Shown: piece after piece, positions 10,587 through 21,871 of the stretch | Layout of the letters: every line of letters begins with the position of its first letter | Position numbering within the stretch: the first letter of the stretch is position 1 | Assembly: GCA_905221605.1 (NCBI GenBank) | Contig: CAJNDS010000528.1 | Coordinates: forward strand, 54,416 to 118,415 | Source: Symbiodinium natans | Lineage: Eukaryota > Sar > Dinophyceae > Suessiales > Symbiodiniaceae | DNA length: 64,000 bases | Reading direction: 5' to 3' | Translations under genes and position numbers: made by a program | The notes under the pieces: model-generated | Seen by the model: only the letters and a program-made list of their open reading frames with translations | Database searches by the model: none | Told to the model about the DNA's origin: nothing

Positions 10587-10798
10587 TGGGGGCTTGTTGT
10601 TTGTTGTTGGTGTTGCGCACATGTTTGGCAGGAGTGTGCACTGACACAATGTGCATTGTGCTGTCCATGAGGATATTTGATTCGCCCACCGATTGAAAAA
10701 GGAGGAATGCTTGAGACTGTCGTCGGCTTTGGGCTTTGTGCTTGTCCTAGGTTCGGATGATGCTTTTGGGTTCAAACCAATTTTGGCACAAGCGATAA
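10587..10798 (+). repeat. 212-bp direct repeat, copy 1, ending in a spliced-leader-like word
   Basis: The block from TGGGGGCTTGTTGTTTG to ACAAGCGATAA recurs at 11498-11709, offset 911 bp, with no difference that I saw. Near its end (10777-10792) it carries CCAATTTTGGCACAAG, close to the 3' part of the dinoflagellate spliced leader (CCATTTTGGCTCAAG). It abuts the 323-bp repeat with a 2-bp overlap at 10797. Confidence 0.9.
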
Positions 10799-11119
10799 GC
10801 TTACTGTTCGCGTGCGAATTGTGTTTTATCGCTTGCTTCCAAAAATGCCCTGTGAAAAACGGTTTGCCGTTTTGTCACTGTTTGAAACCAAAAGTTTCGT
10901 GATGCGCATGTTCCCCACGCTCCACAATTGCCTGTTGCATGTTTTGCAAATTCCTTGATCAGCAGTTTACAGGGTTGCAGTGGCTGTATGCAGTTTGTGC
11001 ACTGCGCCTGGATGTCCAACATGCCATGCTTTGTGAAGCTAAAGGACGGCTGATATTTGCAACTTGATGCGTGTTCCTTGTCGTGCAGCACGGGCTCCAT
11101 CGGGCCGTGAAAATTTGTC
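10797..11119 (+). repeat. 323-bp dispersed duplication, copy 2
   Basis: Partner of 3094-3416. It begins exactly where the 212-bp repeat ends (shared AA), so the first 212-bp copy, this block and a 378-bp spacer form a composite unit closed by the second 212-bp copy. Confidence 0.9.
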
Positions 11120-11497
11120 CCACCCAGCCCACCCTGTGTCTGCAGTCGCGGGGCCCGCGCTCCGCAGCCGCGGGCCCCTGTGTACCTCGGCCGGCATCCG
11201 TGGCCTTGCCGCCCGGCCATCACCTTCTAGCCACTGACAGTTGCCTCTGACAACTTGCTGCACTTAAACGGTCCGCATGTCCAGTGAGTCTGCCCCGGCT
11301 GGGGTTTCGATGTTGTGTCTTTGTCTACGCTGCGGCGCCTCCGCGGCTCAACAAGCTCTTGTCCCACCCGGCCCACCCAGGGCATAACGAACAGGGCCCG
11401 CTACGGCGGCTGCAACTCCCTGTGTGCCATCTGCACTCCCTTCCATGTTTGCTGTACAGTTGTCTCGCCCTTAAAGGGGGCTCTGAGACTTGGTAGC
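11120..11497. other. GC-rich spacer between the two 212-bp repeats
   Basis: It contains GGGGCCCGCGCTCCGCAG followed by CCGCGGGCCCCTG, an imperfect palindrome around 11148-11187, and two CCCACCCAGCCCACC-like phrases (11117 and 11365). No gene recognised. Confidence 0.5.
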
Positions 11498-11709
11498 TGG
11501 GGGCTTGTTGTTTGTTGTTGGTGTTGCGCACATGTTTGGCAGGAGTGTGCACTGACACAATGTGCATTGTGCTGTCCATGAGGATATTTGATTCGCCCAC
11601 CGATTGAAAAAGGAGGAATGCTTGAGACTGTCGTCGGCTTTGGGCTTTGTGCTTGTCCTAGGTTCGGATGATGCTTTTGGGTTCAAACCAATTTTGGCAC
11701 AAGCGATAA
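11498..11709 (+). repeat. 212-bp direct repeat, copy 2
   Basis: Identical by eye to 10587-10798. Sequence diverges sharply after GCGATAA, where CCCCCCTTCC follows instead of the 323-bp block. The spliced-leader-like word is at 11688-11703. Confidence 0.9.
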
Positions 11710-12994
11710 CCCCCCTTCCTGTACTAGAACCTAGATAAATCAATTGTCAGCTCCGACAAACTGCCGAGCTTTTGGAGCTCAGCCGATGGCTTGGAATGGC
11801 AAAACCAGATTTGGTTGTTGAACGGTGTCTTCTCAAGTGCTTATTCATTTCCCTTAGCCAAGCTTTCAAGGCACGGTGCTTTGCTTCCATTTTCATCGCC
11901 ATGTTTGCAACGAGCATTACATAAAACTGACAGCCAGCAATTTTCAATTGTTCCGACAGTTTTGGGGATATCATACGCGCTGATGCGAGCATGTATTTTC
12001 CGAGACAGAATTCTTGCAAACTTGTCATCATGGTTTGGATATGTGCAGCGACCGATGTAATCTACAACCTGTCGAGCCAACCGCCGACCGCGTGGTGCCA
12101 GACTGGCAGACAATGCTCTTGGACAATTGATGCGAGAAATCTGAGATTTCAGAGGATGGTGGCCCCTGTTCTTCATAATTGTTTCCCCCAATCAATCCAT
12201 TTTTTTCATGCTCCAGCATAACCCGCCGGTGCTTTGACCGTTCATGAAGCAGACACATGTTGCGGACCAGAAGTTTTCGCCAGCAATGCTTTCTGTTTTC
12301 ATGGTCGGAGCATGAATGTGTGCATGTATTGGTTGCAATGGCCACAGCCTTCAATCGCAGACCTTGGCTGAAAGCTTGCCCAGCCTTAATTAAGGTTTTC
12401 GTTGTTTGTCAAGCCTCCATGGTTTTCTTTCGATGCGTGGCTGCGCCGCAGCTGCGCAAACACTGCTGATTGTGGCCTTCCTGTGCTTGGGCTTGACAAT
12501 CACTGAATGCAGATGTTGTGCAGCGTGAATGCTGTAAATATGGCTTTTTACTTCGAAAATGTGCATTGGCAAGTTGAAAGGAAAATGGAAGCACATATTA
12601 TTGTTAAGCAGGTTGTGCTCACCGGGAAGCTAATTCGCTTGCATTTGTTTTTCTCAAGGTTCGTGCCCGCTCATGCCGAACGGGTGTACGCATCATTAGA
12701 ATCTTGACTTCACCAACAAGTTTCAAGTTTAGCATGTGCGTTTTGTATGCAAAGGGGGCCTATCAGGCCAACATCCGAGGACCTTGTGGAGCCTTTCCCT
12801 ACTGGCTGTGATGGCTTGCAATTGGCTTTGCAGGGACGTTACCGAGCATCCAACAAAAGGGCATGGCTTCGACTTCTGACAAGCAAGTAGTGAGCTGTTC
12901 GCAACTGTACATGTTGAGGCATGGCGTAGTTGCCTAGTTGAGTTGCTTAGATTTTCATTGGATGTTTGGCTAGCAAGGTGGCGGGTGCCAAGTT
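11710..12994. other. Stretch without recognised genes
   Basis: AT-richer than its surroundings, with only short open frames. I saw no repeats, splice-bounded protein-like segments or RNA genes. Confidence 0.35.
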
Positions 12995-15900
12995 ATGGCA
13001 CACGACGCAGTTGTGGAGCTCGATAACGCTGTAGTTGAAGTCGGCGGCCATCTACACTTGCAAGGCCCGGAGATCACTAACAGTTTTGTACAGGCAAGCC
13101 TCGGGCTACGGATGCTCCAGTCTGCAGGCACGTGTTTCGCTGTTGAGACAGGCAACTTGACATTCGTGGCTGTGTCGCCAAGCACTGGACCATGCTTGAA
13201 ACGAAGCCGCATTCAGAGGTGGTTTGCTTCATTTTCAGCATGTGTGTTCGACTCATTTGACGCGACTCAGGTTTGTGTCTGGCCTGCACGTTAGAGATGG
13301 CAGCTTGACATTTCTGGACTGCCGTAATCTTGCAGACGATCAGCGCAAGGGAGGCGCACGCTCCCGCGGGCAGGGGTGGGTTCTTATTGACAAGGTAACG
13401 GGTCGGATGAGTATGAAGGCCCAACAGCCGATTTGTCACCACAACCATGTCAGCAACCAGCAGCTAGCGGCTAGCACGTTGCACCGTAGCCGTCCCCCAG
13501 CAAGTGTCATGAGCACGAATGCCGAGTTGGAGATGCCCATACTCAATCGCGATCGAAACGTTGTATCGGCTGAGGGATTCTGGGTTCGAAGGATTCACAG
13601 CCTGCAGCGTGGCTTGGGGGCTTGGAGTCTGCGGCTGCCCTGAATAAGAAGTTTGAAGTTAGGGCAAGTTGTTGAAAAACTTTTCATAAAGGTCCAGGAG
13701 TCTGGAATTGGAAGGGGAGTCTCTGGCATGTCCAGTCATTTGTGCCCGCCCGCTGCTTGTTGGCCACTTTAGTTGAGATGGGCATTTAGCTCATGGACCT
13801 GGCCGAGACAGTATTTGAGGGTTTGAGTTGAAATGGCAAAGAGTCAATTGGCAAATATGTGAGGCAATGTGAGGGATCTGAGGAGTGCCATGCAGTGCCC
13901 GCTCAGTGCTTGAAGGTTCAGTCAGTTCTTTGGTCTTTGTCTTTGTATGCCTCTTGAATCTGTGCTTTTTCGACAGTGCGGCTAAACCACCGCAAACATG
14001 ACGAGTGCTGTAGCCATTGTGTTCGTTTCAATTGACCCCAGTTTGATTGTTCTGGATGTGCTAGGTGCCTTCCACGCCAAAGGTGACGTGGCGTTGATTG
14101 GCTCCAGACTCACAGTTCGCAACGCTTCAACCGGCCGCATGCTGCCGATGCTGAGGCTTGAGTCTGTTTTGCGAGTGCTACCATGTGCTGCCACCGTGGC
14201 GCTGTTGGTGTGCAGGCAAATGAGAGAGAATGGCACTTTCCTTTCCCACAAGCACTGGCCGCGGCGTCTCGGCAAATTTCTTCCCCTTGAGGTCCCCTCA
14301 AAGACTCCCAGACCGAGACAGAACTGTGTTGCTCTTCAGCACAGCCTGACTGTGGAGCGTTGCCTTGCCCAGGGTGACTATGGGCGGCTGCGCATTTGTG
14401 AAAGGAAGATTTCAACTGCATCAGGCAAGCATCCCTCAAAGCTTGCAAGCAGACTGTGGCTACATCCTGAGAGGCTTCTGCGGTTTTTGAGGACTGCCAC
14501 GCGGATCTGGGAGGCTTCCCGTCTCCCTCATGCCGCAAAGAATTGTCATTCTGAACATCTGGTTGTTGCTGCTCGAATTGCCAGGTGGACGGCATGTCAG
14601 CATGAAATAGCCGGTAGAATGGTCGATGATTGTTTGCAGACGTTCGTTCCGTGCATTTTTGACTACCTGACATCTCGATTTCTTCTCTTGTCCTCTTCTA
14701 TCTTCTTGTCTCGGCTCCTAAGACCTGACTTTGTAGTTTCCCGGACTTAATGATTGGGCTCGTGAGTTTACGATGCTTTTACGCCTTCGTTTTTTGCCAG
14801 CTCTCGCTTTTTGGCTGCCTTCTCGATGTCGCACCAACAGGGACAAGAACCAGGGGTGTTGCAAATCTAAACAGCATGGGGAGAGAGAAAATACGATAAG
14901 GTACGAAAGACAAGAACACAGGGACATACAGTAAAGTATGACTTGAAAATGAAACTGGAGCTGCTTGCATGCTCTGCTGAAACCACGAAATGGGCACGTC
15001 GACTTGCTCGGCGTCGTGCTATGTGAGGGTTTTGACGCCCAAGTGGGTCCTGTGGTACTTCCGTTCATCCACTTGGGCAAATCGATCTAGAAAAGATGCT
15101 GCGAGGTATTGCAAGGCTGGCCAACCAAAGGCGAGAGCGACAGCAGGCTCTCAGGAAAACTGACGTGGAAAAACTGACGAGGAAATCTGGGACAGCTCCC
15201 AAACAGGCTTTGCTACAGAAGCTCCGTGGTGTTTTGTGCCCCGTGTCCGGGAGGTTGTGTGCTTTCTCGCAGCGACATCCTCGTGAACGAGTCGGAGCTG
15301 CGTTTTCGAAGGTGTGCCGCTGGGCATGGAGGCCGTCCTGCAGTCGGGACCGTGTCGGGCAGTTCTTGAGACATCTGCGATCAAAGTATACGTTTAGTGA
15401 GGCGTTCACCAGCCTTTTGCAGGAGCCCTCTATCTGGGACACGAGCCCCCGGAATCGGTGATGGCACAAAAAGCACCAAAGCAGCCCAGGAGTGGCAAAG
15501 GCCAGGGCTCTGAAAGTTTTGGTGGTCGCTTCGCTTGCCTTGGTTGCAGGGGCTCCCAAGCCTGAGCGGGATGAGGGAAATGCGATCAACTTCAGGTCGA
15601 TAGGCATGCAGCTCAGTCATGTACTGCACAGAGAGTCTCAGGCTGTGTGCAGCTTCTTCTCCAGGCAGCAATGTATCTTTTGCAGAATGCAGTGCCACCA
15701 GCACTGACCCTCTCGACGGCTTCGGGGCTGGCGTGTACTTTCTGAAAGGTAGCTTCAGATCGACAGGCCTGGAGCCTCTTGTAACAGAGAAACAAGGCTT
15801 GGCGCATCTTGCAGCAACTGCAGTACGTTGCCAGGAGGCCGTGCATCCTTCGAACACTGTAATGCTTCTGGCCCCGGAGCCGGCGTGTACATGCGGATGG

Positions 15901-18900
15901 GAAAGATTGAGAGCAACAGTACTGCTGCTTGGCTGAGCAATGCTGAGCAGGGTTAGGAGAGTTGATGCCATCGACTCAATTCTTCCTGGTGCTGCTTATT
16001 CAAGGAGATGCTCTTTGAAAACTGCTCCAGTGGATCCAGGGGAGGCCCAGAGCCAGCATTTTGAACGCCATTTCCTAGAAGAGGTGGATGAGTCGATGAG
16101 GGTGGCATTGGGTGGTAGTGACCTGGTAGTGGGTTGCGGGGTCCAAGCCCAGGGGCGATTTCCGCGGAGCAGTCGACGCTGAGGCAATCTGCAGCGTTTG
16201 CCCATGCGATGTGCAGAGTTGTTCAACCACTCTTGCAAGGCAGCGGTCTGGCCTTATGATGTTTCGTTGGAACAAGGCATCGCTGGTACGTGTTTTCTTG
16301 CAGCATCTTGCAGCCTCAGCTTTTGCAGGCCGAACTTGGTGGCAGCATATACGTTCGTAGATTGATCCAGGCTCGCCGCAAGACATGTGTGAGTCTGTGG
16401 CGGTGTTCATGTGTGGACACTTTCTGGCTCATCAAACCTGGACCAACTTGAGGAGGAGGGCATCATGACGTTCTTTAACTCCACCTCCCGCAAGAATGGC
16501 GGTGCCATATCGACAGCCATGGGTGTTTATCAGGTGCGCATGCTGCAGCATGCTCCATGCTCCAGTTGTGCTCTGAAGTCGATGCTCTGCTCTGAGGAGG
16601 CTGGCCTTCTCTCTTTCGAGGCGACTTGGAGAGTGCAAAGCTGCACAGATCACTCGTAGAAGTATAAGTGCAGATCGGGTGTCAGCTGGCCCAGATTGTC
16701 AAGACGTCTATCATCATCGTGTTGATTGTGTTTTTGTACTTATCTCCCTCTCTCATTCCCGGTCACTCTATCTCTATGTCTTGCTGGCCGTATGTATCCG
16801 TGTGTACGGTCCCCCCCCCCCCCCCTTGGTCCAGATCTACGCCCTCCTTGTCTACACCACTATTCTGCTTGCTCAATGTACCTGTGTGCAAGTCGCACAT
16901 GCCTAAAACTGCCTAGTACAAGCACAATGATTCCAGAAAAGCACACTGTTTGCCTGGGGTCGGGACAAGCACTTCTTCTCCACAAAAACGAATTGCCCAG
17001 GAAAAAAACTTTCTCTCTCGTCCTATCTCATTGCATTGTTTGTCTACATTGCCTAGCACAAGCACTTTTTTCGCAATGGATATTCTATGAATAAAAACAA
17101 GCTAGGATAGTTCACTAGCCGTCACTAGCCTCTTTCATATAGTATTAGTTCAATATTTGCCTAGTACAGGCATCATGTATCTGAAAAGCACACTGTTCGC
17201 TTAGGTTTGGGACAAGCACTAGTCCTTCATGAAAAAGCCAAGATCAGGAAAACCAAAAACAGCAAAACAGCAAAAAAACAAAGAACACATTATTCTGAGA
17301 CTCTGGGAAAATGAAACCAAGAACGCTCAACCAAAAACAAAACAAGACCAAAACACCACAAAATGCAAAAACAGACAATATTCTTAGATTCTTGGAAAAG
17401 GGAACCAGTAGCCCTGACGCCAAGAATTTTGACACGATCTGGCTCCAGATTTGGCATGCGGTCTTGAATTCGCATCTCCAGGCGTGCAAATGCGGACGCC
17501 TTGGGGGTGGCATCATGGTGTCCCCCCAATCATATGACAAAAGCAGCTTTGGCTGAAGCTTCTGGGAATGTTGCGGCCGTACATTGCTCGGGCTCCCCTG
17601 GTTTTGATGTGGATGAAACGTGTCGTCACTGTAGTGCGGCAAAAGGATGTGCGCATGCTCTAGGCTTCGAGCGGCTTCAGGTTTAGGATGGTGCAGGATT
17701 TTTTGGGCTCGGGTGCCCTGAGGTATCCACTCCCGTGGCGTGATTCGATGCTCTGACACCTTTGCTTTGATGGGTCATGACCTTAGAGTCCTTAAAGCCT
17801 AAGCCGAAACACTGCTCTTTGCCCTATTCGCTCCAGCAGCCAAAAGAGAAACCTTGACAAGTGGCATTCGTGGCTCTACATGTCGGCATGTGGGAGGAAG
17901 GCTATGCAAGGATGCAATAAGTTCGGTCATGTTCGGTCATGTTCGGTCCTCCATCTCAGATTGAGGTGGCTGCCTGGCGAGCATTGGTCGTGGCAGCGTG
18001 GCATTGCACAACCTCGATATGCACCGCTCGGCAAGCCAGGCATGGGCCTGTCATTCGGAGTTGAAAGGTTCAAAGCAAACGAATGCTCGAGCCATGGTGA
18101 CTCTTGCTGTGAAAAAGCTGCAGGTGCTTGGAAACTTGGCCTACGTGCGAGGCAGAACTTCACTTCACATACGCTGTACCTGTACAGCGGGCTCACATGA
18201 GTTCACATAAGCTCAGCAGGCACCTTCTCTGCGGACGCGATCTACCTCGACGACGAGTCGGTTCGAATTGACGCAGCCGTCGTAGGGCTGAGCACCGCCA
18301 ACGTGAGCTCTCTGGACTGCTCCCGCACTCCTTCCTGTTGCTCAGACCAAAGAAATGGGGCTAAAAAAAGAAATTGCAAAGAAAGGAAAGCGAGGCTCAA
18401 GTGCACGGTGCATGATCACGAGACGGTATTTGAGGCCACCTCCGGGCGATCAACCTCACCCTGGGCCCTGCCCTTTGCTCTCCTGGAAGCGGAGCCTTGA
18501 CTGGGGACTGGGGACCCCCAAAAGCGTCCAACCAAAATCCAAATCCCGAGATATCCCGAGGGCTTTTTGTACAGAAAGCCCCCTGCAAATAGCGAACAGT
18601 TCCTCGAACGAAAGCCCCCTTAGCTGCCTTAGCTGCAAGCTCTCCGAATGCTTGGGTCCTTGCTTGGCGACCCTCAGGAATCGGCGTGAAGTATGCAGTT
18701 GGTGAGTACTTCCGTGGATGCAGCTTGCCTCTAGCAGTACAGCCTGTACCCTCAAGCATGAGTCCTGAACCATGTGAACAATCAACAGGGATAGCGCATC
18801 TTCGCATTTGCGGCTGAGGTAGAGCACTTCCAGCGATCTTAGAACATGAACACGTGGTCACATGTAATTTTTCGTTTTCATACGAGCGCCCTGAGCCCTA

Positions 18901-21871
18901 AATGAATTTCTTGCTGGACCGGCCTGGCAAGGTTTCCGCTGCGAGGATGGTAAAGCCCAGCTCAGCCAGCAAGTGGACGCTCGGTGCCAGACGTGCCCAT
19001 ACGAGGCCAGTAGGCCAGTAGGTTCTGTGCTGGGGATTGGACAATGGGACAAATGTGGTCTGTTTACTTTGCTTTGTCCTTGTCAGGCAGAGGTTTGCCT
19101 GCCAAACATGACGCAGTTGCAGCCTGGTGTCATGGCCCATGCGCAGAACTTCACCCGCATCCTGCACTGCCCCAACGTGCTCTGCCTTTTTTAGCTTCAG
19201 ACGGTCTCTGTGTTTCAGGAGAGCCTTTGTCGATCTGGTCTTGTAAGGGCCGCGCACGATGAAGCGGATTTGTGCTTTCGGCGTGGGCTGTAAACCTTGG
19301 GAATTCCTGACCGACATGAGTCGACATTTCTGCTACATGGTGATAGCTGAACTTTGCAAACTGCTCAAACACCCCAACACACCCTAACACCACCACAAAC
19401 ACCACCCTTTACCTCCAAACCCAGCGCCCCAAGCACCACAACAACACCACCCCCACCAACAACTCGAAATGCCACGAAAGGACAGACATCTGCCCCGCAT
19501 TCCTAGATATTGAGTAGTTGTTTCGCGTCTCAGACCTAAGGCTCAGGCTTGCCCTGGTGGCGCTCTCCCAGAGAGCGCGGAGCTTCCTATGTGCGCGAAG
19601 GGCTACGCTGGTGGGGGGGTTGGGGGGTGGCTTTGTCGGGGCTTCAACGGGGCTTCCCTCTTGTGCGACGGATCAAAGGTTAAAGCAAGTCTAAACAATG
19701 TTTAAACAGCGTGAACTTCTGGGTTTTTTGCTTGCTTGGAGCAGTGGAAGACAATTGGTGAAAGAATTCCGGGACTAGGACCAGGCAGGACCGTAAGCCG
19801 GAAACAGGTGCAACAAGAATCCGAGTGGTCGATGGAATTTGCGGACCACAAGCTCCGAGCTTGAGTTTTGGTGGTTCTAGCTTGGCATGCTCCTCAACCG
19901 GTCAGGAGATGGCTGCGCCAACTGCAGTGCTGCTTTTGGCCGCTCCGACTCGTCTGCCACACGGCAAAATTTGAAGAGCCAAGCTTCACTGCGGTGCAAT
20001 TCCTGAGTTTCAGCACAAAGTAGGCCCTGGAGCAGCTCTTCAGCCTTCAACGCATTCAGGGCTAAAAACACGGGTGTTTTGAGGTGCTGGTCTGTGTCAA
20101 GTGCGCCCAGGGCTGGCAGGCCGAAGGCGCATCGTCTGCATGTACCCTTGACATCAAAGGTTCTGTCAGACAGGAGGTGTGTACTAATTTATTGAGTTTT
20201 TTTGATTGTACCATCAGTGTCATGCAGTGGGATTCTCCTGTGCTGAAGTCTGCCTGTGGCATCCGGCGTTTCGTGCCCGCAAGTTGCGATCAGAATCTCT
20301 CCATAGGATTGCAGCTGGCGTACTTTCTTCTCAGCGACACGCTTCTCTTGGCTGTGGCGACCTCGTCGGTTCTTGGAGCATCTGCCACGACTCAAGACAG
20401 TAGTCGCGCGGCATGCACAGGAAAGTCCTGCTGTGTGATTTGTGCCGGCTGACAATGCACTGCGCGTGACAGCAAGGCAGACGCTTGCGATTTTGACTGC
20501 CACTTCTGTTGAAGTAGGTGTGTAAGTAGAATGTGTTGCACGTTTAGAGCATCCCAGGTGTTCTTCTCAACCAGCTCATGTCCTTTGCAACTGTTGCGCA
20601 GACTGTGTTGAGTGCGATGACGCAGACAGCTGCTTTGCCGGCCGAGTTTTTGAGTTTGTTTTTTCCTGGGATTAGGGTCCGTTAGAGTAGGAGGCAGTCG
20701 GACTCCGTTTGCGTAGCTCGGCGAGGCAGCATACAAGAAGATGTCCGATGGCCTTCGGGCTTTCCTGGAAGTTTCTGGTGTCATCAGTGGAATGGCGCAG
20801 GCACGTGCAGATTGTTATTCTCGTCAATGCGGTACCATCTGTGCCAATCTGTGCCCAGGGGGAGAGTTCCTGGACAATGTCGAGAGAGTGCTTACTGGTC
20901 TCGCTTGGGCTGCCGAAGACCGTTTGGCATGTTCCTTGCGTCCTGGGATGTCCTTGGGTTTGGGGATGTTTGGGGGGAGGAGGCTTGCAGCTTGCATTCT
21001 TGGGTGCATGCCAAGGCTTTTTTTTGTTACCTTCGCTTGTGTTGCTCCAGCAGACGTGATGCGGCGATATGCTTAGGTTCATTTGCTCGGCACGCTCCTG
21101 CAGACCCTACTTTTGCTTGTTCTGATTTGGCTGCAGGCGCAAACGGGCTTGAAAAGACACGGAACCCATCAGCTTTGAGCCTCCAAGTGGTTCTAAGTGT
21201 CAGAAGCACTCCCTGGAGGGCTTCTGGTTCGCTTTTGTGGTTTGGACGAACTGCTTTGCGCCTTCTATGTCTGCGTCCTTTGGGAGGCGGGGGTTTCCAA
21301 AATCAAAGTGAAGACTGAGGGTATACGTGACAGCTGAGATACCTGGTGATGTATCGGCTGGAACCTGAAAACGTTGGTGGCAAGACGCACTTTCCCTTTC
21401 TGCCGCCCATCCCCATGGCACATGCATCTTCGGCCAGATCAGCTTTAGCACAGCTATTTGTCCGTTTTTTTCTCAATGTGCTCGGCTTGGAGATCTTAGA
21501 GTGCTCCTTGGCTTTATGTGCATCGGTCTGCTCTAGTCTTGGCGGGATGTCCAAGGAAGTTGTGTTGAGCTTGCTGGTTCTTTGCTTTCTGGTCACTATT
21601 GGGGGATGGTGGATAGCGGCCAACTCCAAACGCTCGCCTGATCCCGACTATGTGGTGCCCTGGCTTCAGAGCTCCTGAAAAGCTGCGAGCGCTCAGCTGC
21701 TTCTAGCATACTGGAGCCTACTAGCAGCGAGCCACTATGTTTGACATGCACCCAGCCGAGGTGTTCCTGGTGCGGAACTACAAGTCCGTTTACCGCAACT
21801 GGGAGATGGAGACCTTGCAGCGTTTGACCCGTACTAGCGATCCTATCAGAAAGCGTCGCTTCCCTCCTTAG
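12995..21871 (+). CDS. Multi-exon gene: Pmp-like beta-helix repeats plus cysteine-rich (GCC2/GCC3-like) region
   Basis: Exons inferred: 12995-13218, 13271-13353, 14065-14133, 15423-15494, 15665-15748, about 15835-15936, 16453-16533, 18220-18302, 18974-19005, 19087-19176, 20084-20159 and a last exon 21761-21871 ending in TAG. The first five join in phase (GT, GC, GC, GC donors). They encode the alternation GSLTFLDC..KGGAFHAKG, GSRLTVRNAS..GALYLG, GSNVSFAECSA..GAGVYFLKG, RASFEHCNASG..GAGVYM and MTFFNSTSRKNGGAI: the FxxN/C and GGAI pattern of polymorphic-membrane-protein beta-helix repeats. Exons at 18974 and 19087 join in phase (CQTCPYE with AEVCLPN) and with 20084 (CVKCAQGWQAEGASSACT) resemble the ephrin-receptor-like GCC2/GCC3 region. 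A hydrophobic segment VVLSLLVLCFLVTIGGWW (about 21557) could be membrane-spanning. Intermediate exons are missing, and two genes rather than one are possible. A cell-surface role is inferred. Confidence 0.55.
21737..21871 (+). CDS. Terminal exon with basic C-terminus
   Basis: From an in-frame ATG at 21737 or, more likely, an acceptor before 21761, the frame reads VFLVRNYKSVYRNWEMETLQ and ends in a basic tail (RKRRFPP, TAG 21869-21871). Its composition and its AG/GTG acceptor mark it as coding. It is assigned to the preceding beta-helix gene only by position and strand. Confidence 0.45.
   Translation: MFDMHPAEVFLVRNYKSVYRNWEMETLQRLTRTSDPIRKRRFPP

Noticed and set aside
10587-11709. LTR retrotransposon with 212-bp LTRs
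   Set aside because: The repeats do not end TG...CA, no target-site duplication is visible, and the 700-bp interior has no reverse transcriptase, integrase or gag motif.
13570-13600. tRNA T-arm-like GGGTTCGAAGGATTC
   Set aside because: No acceptor stem or anticodon arm could be paired around it; other GGTTCGA words in the window fail the same test.
15381-15971. Minus-strand ORF of 196 codons
   Set aside because: It is antisense to beta-helix exons that carry Pmp-like motifs in phase on the + strand.
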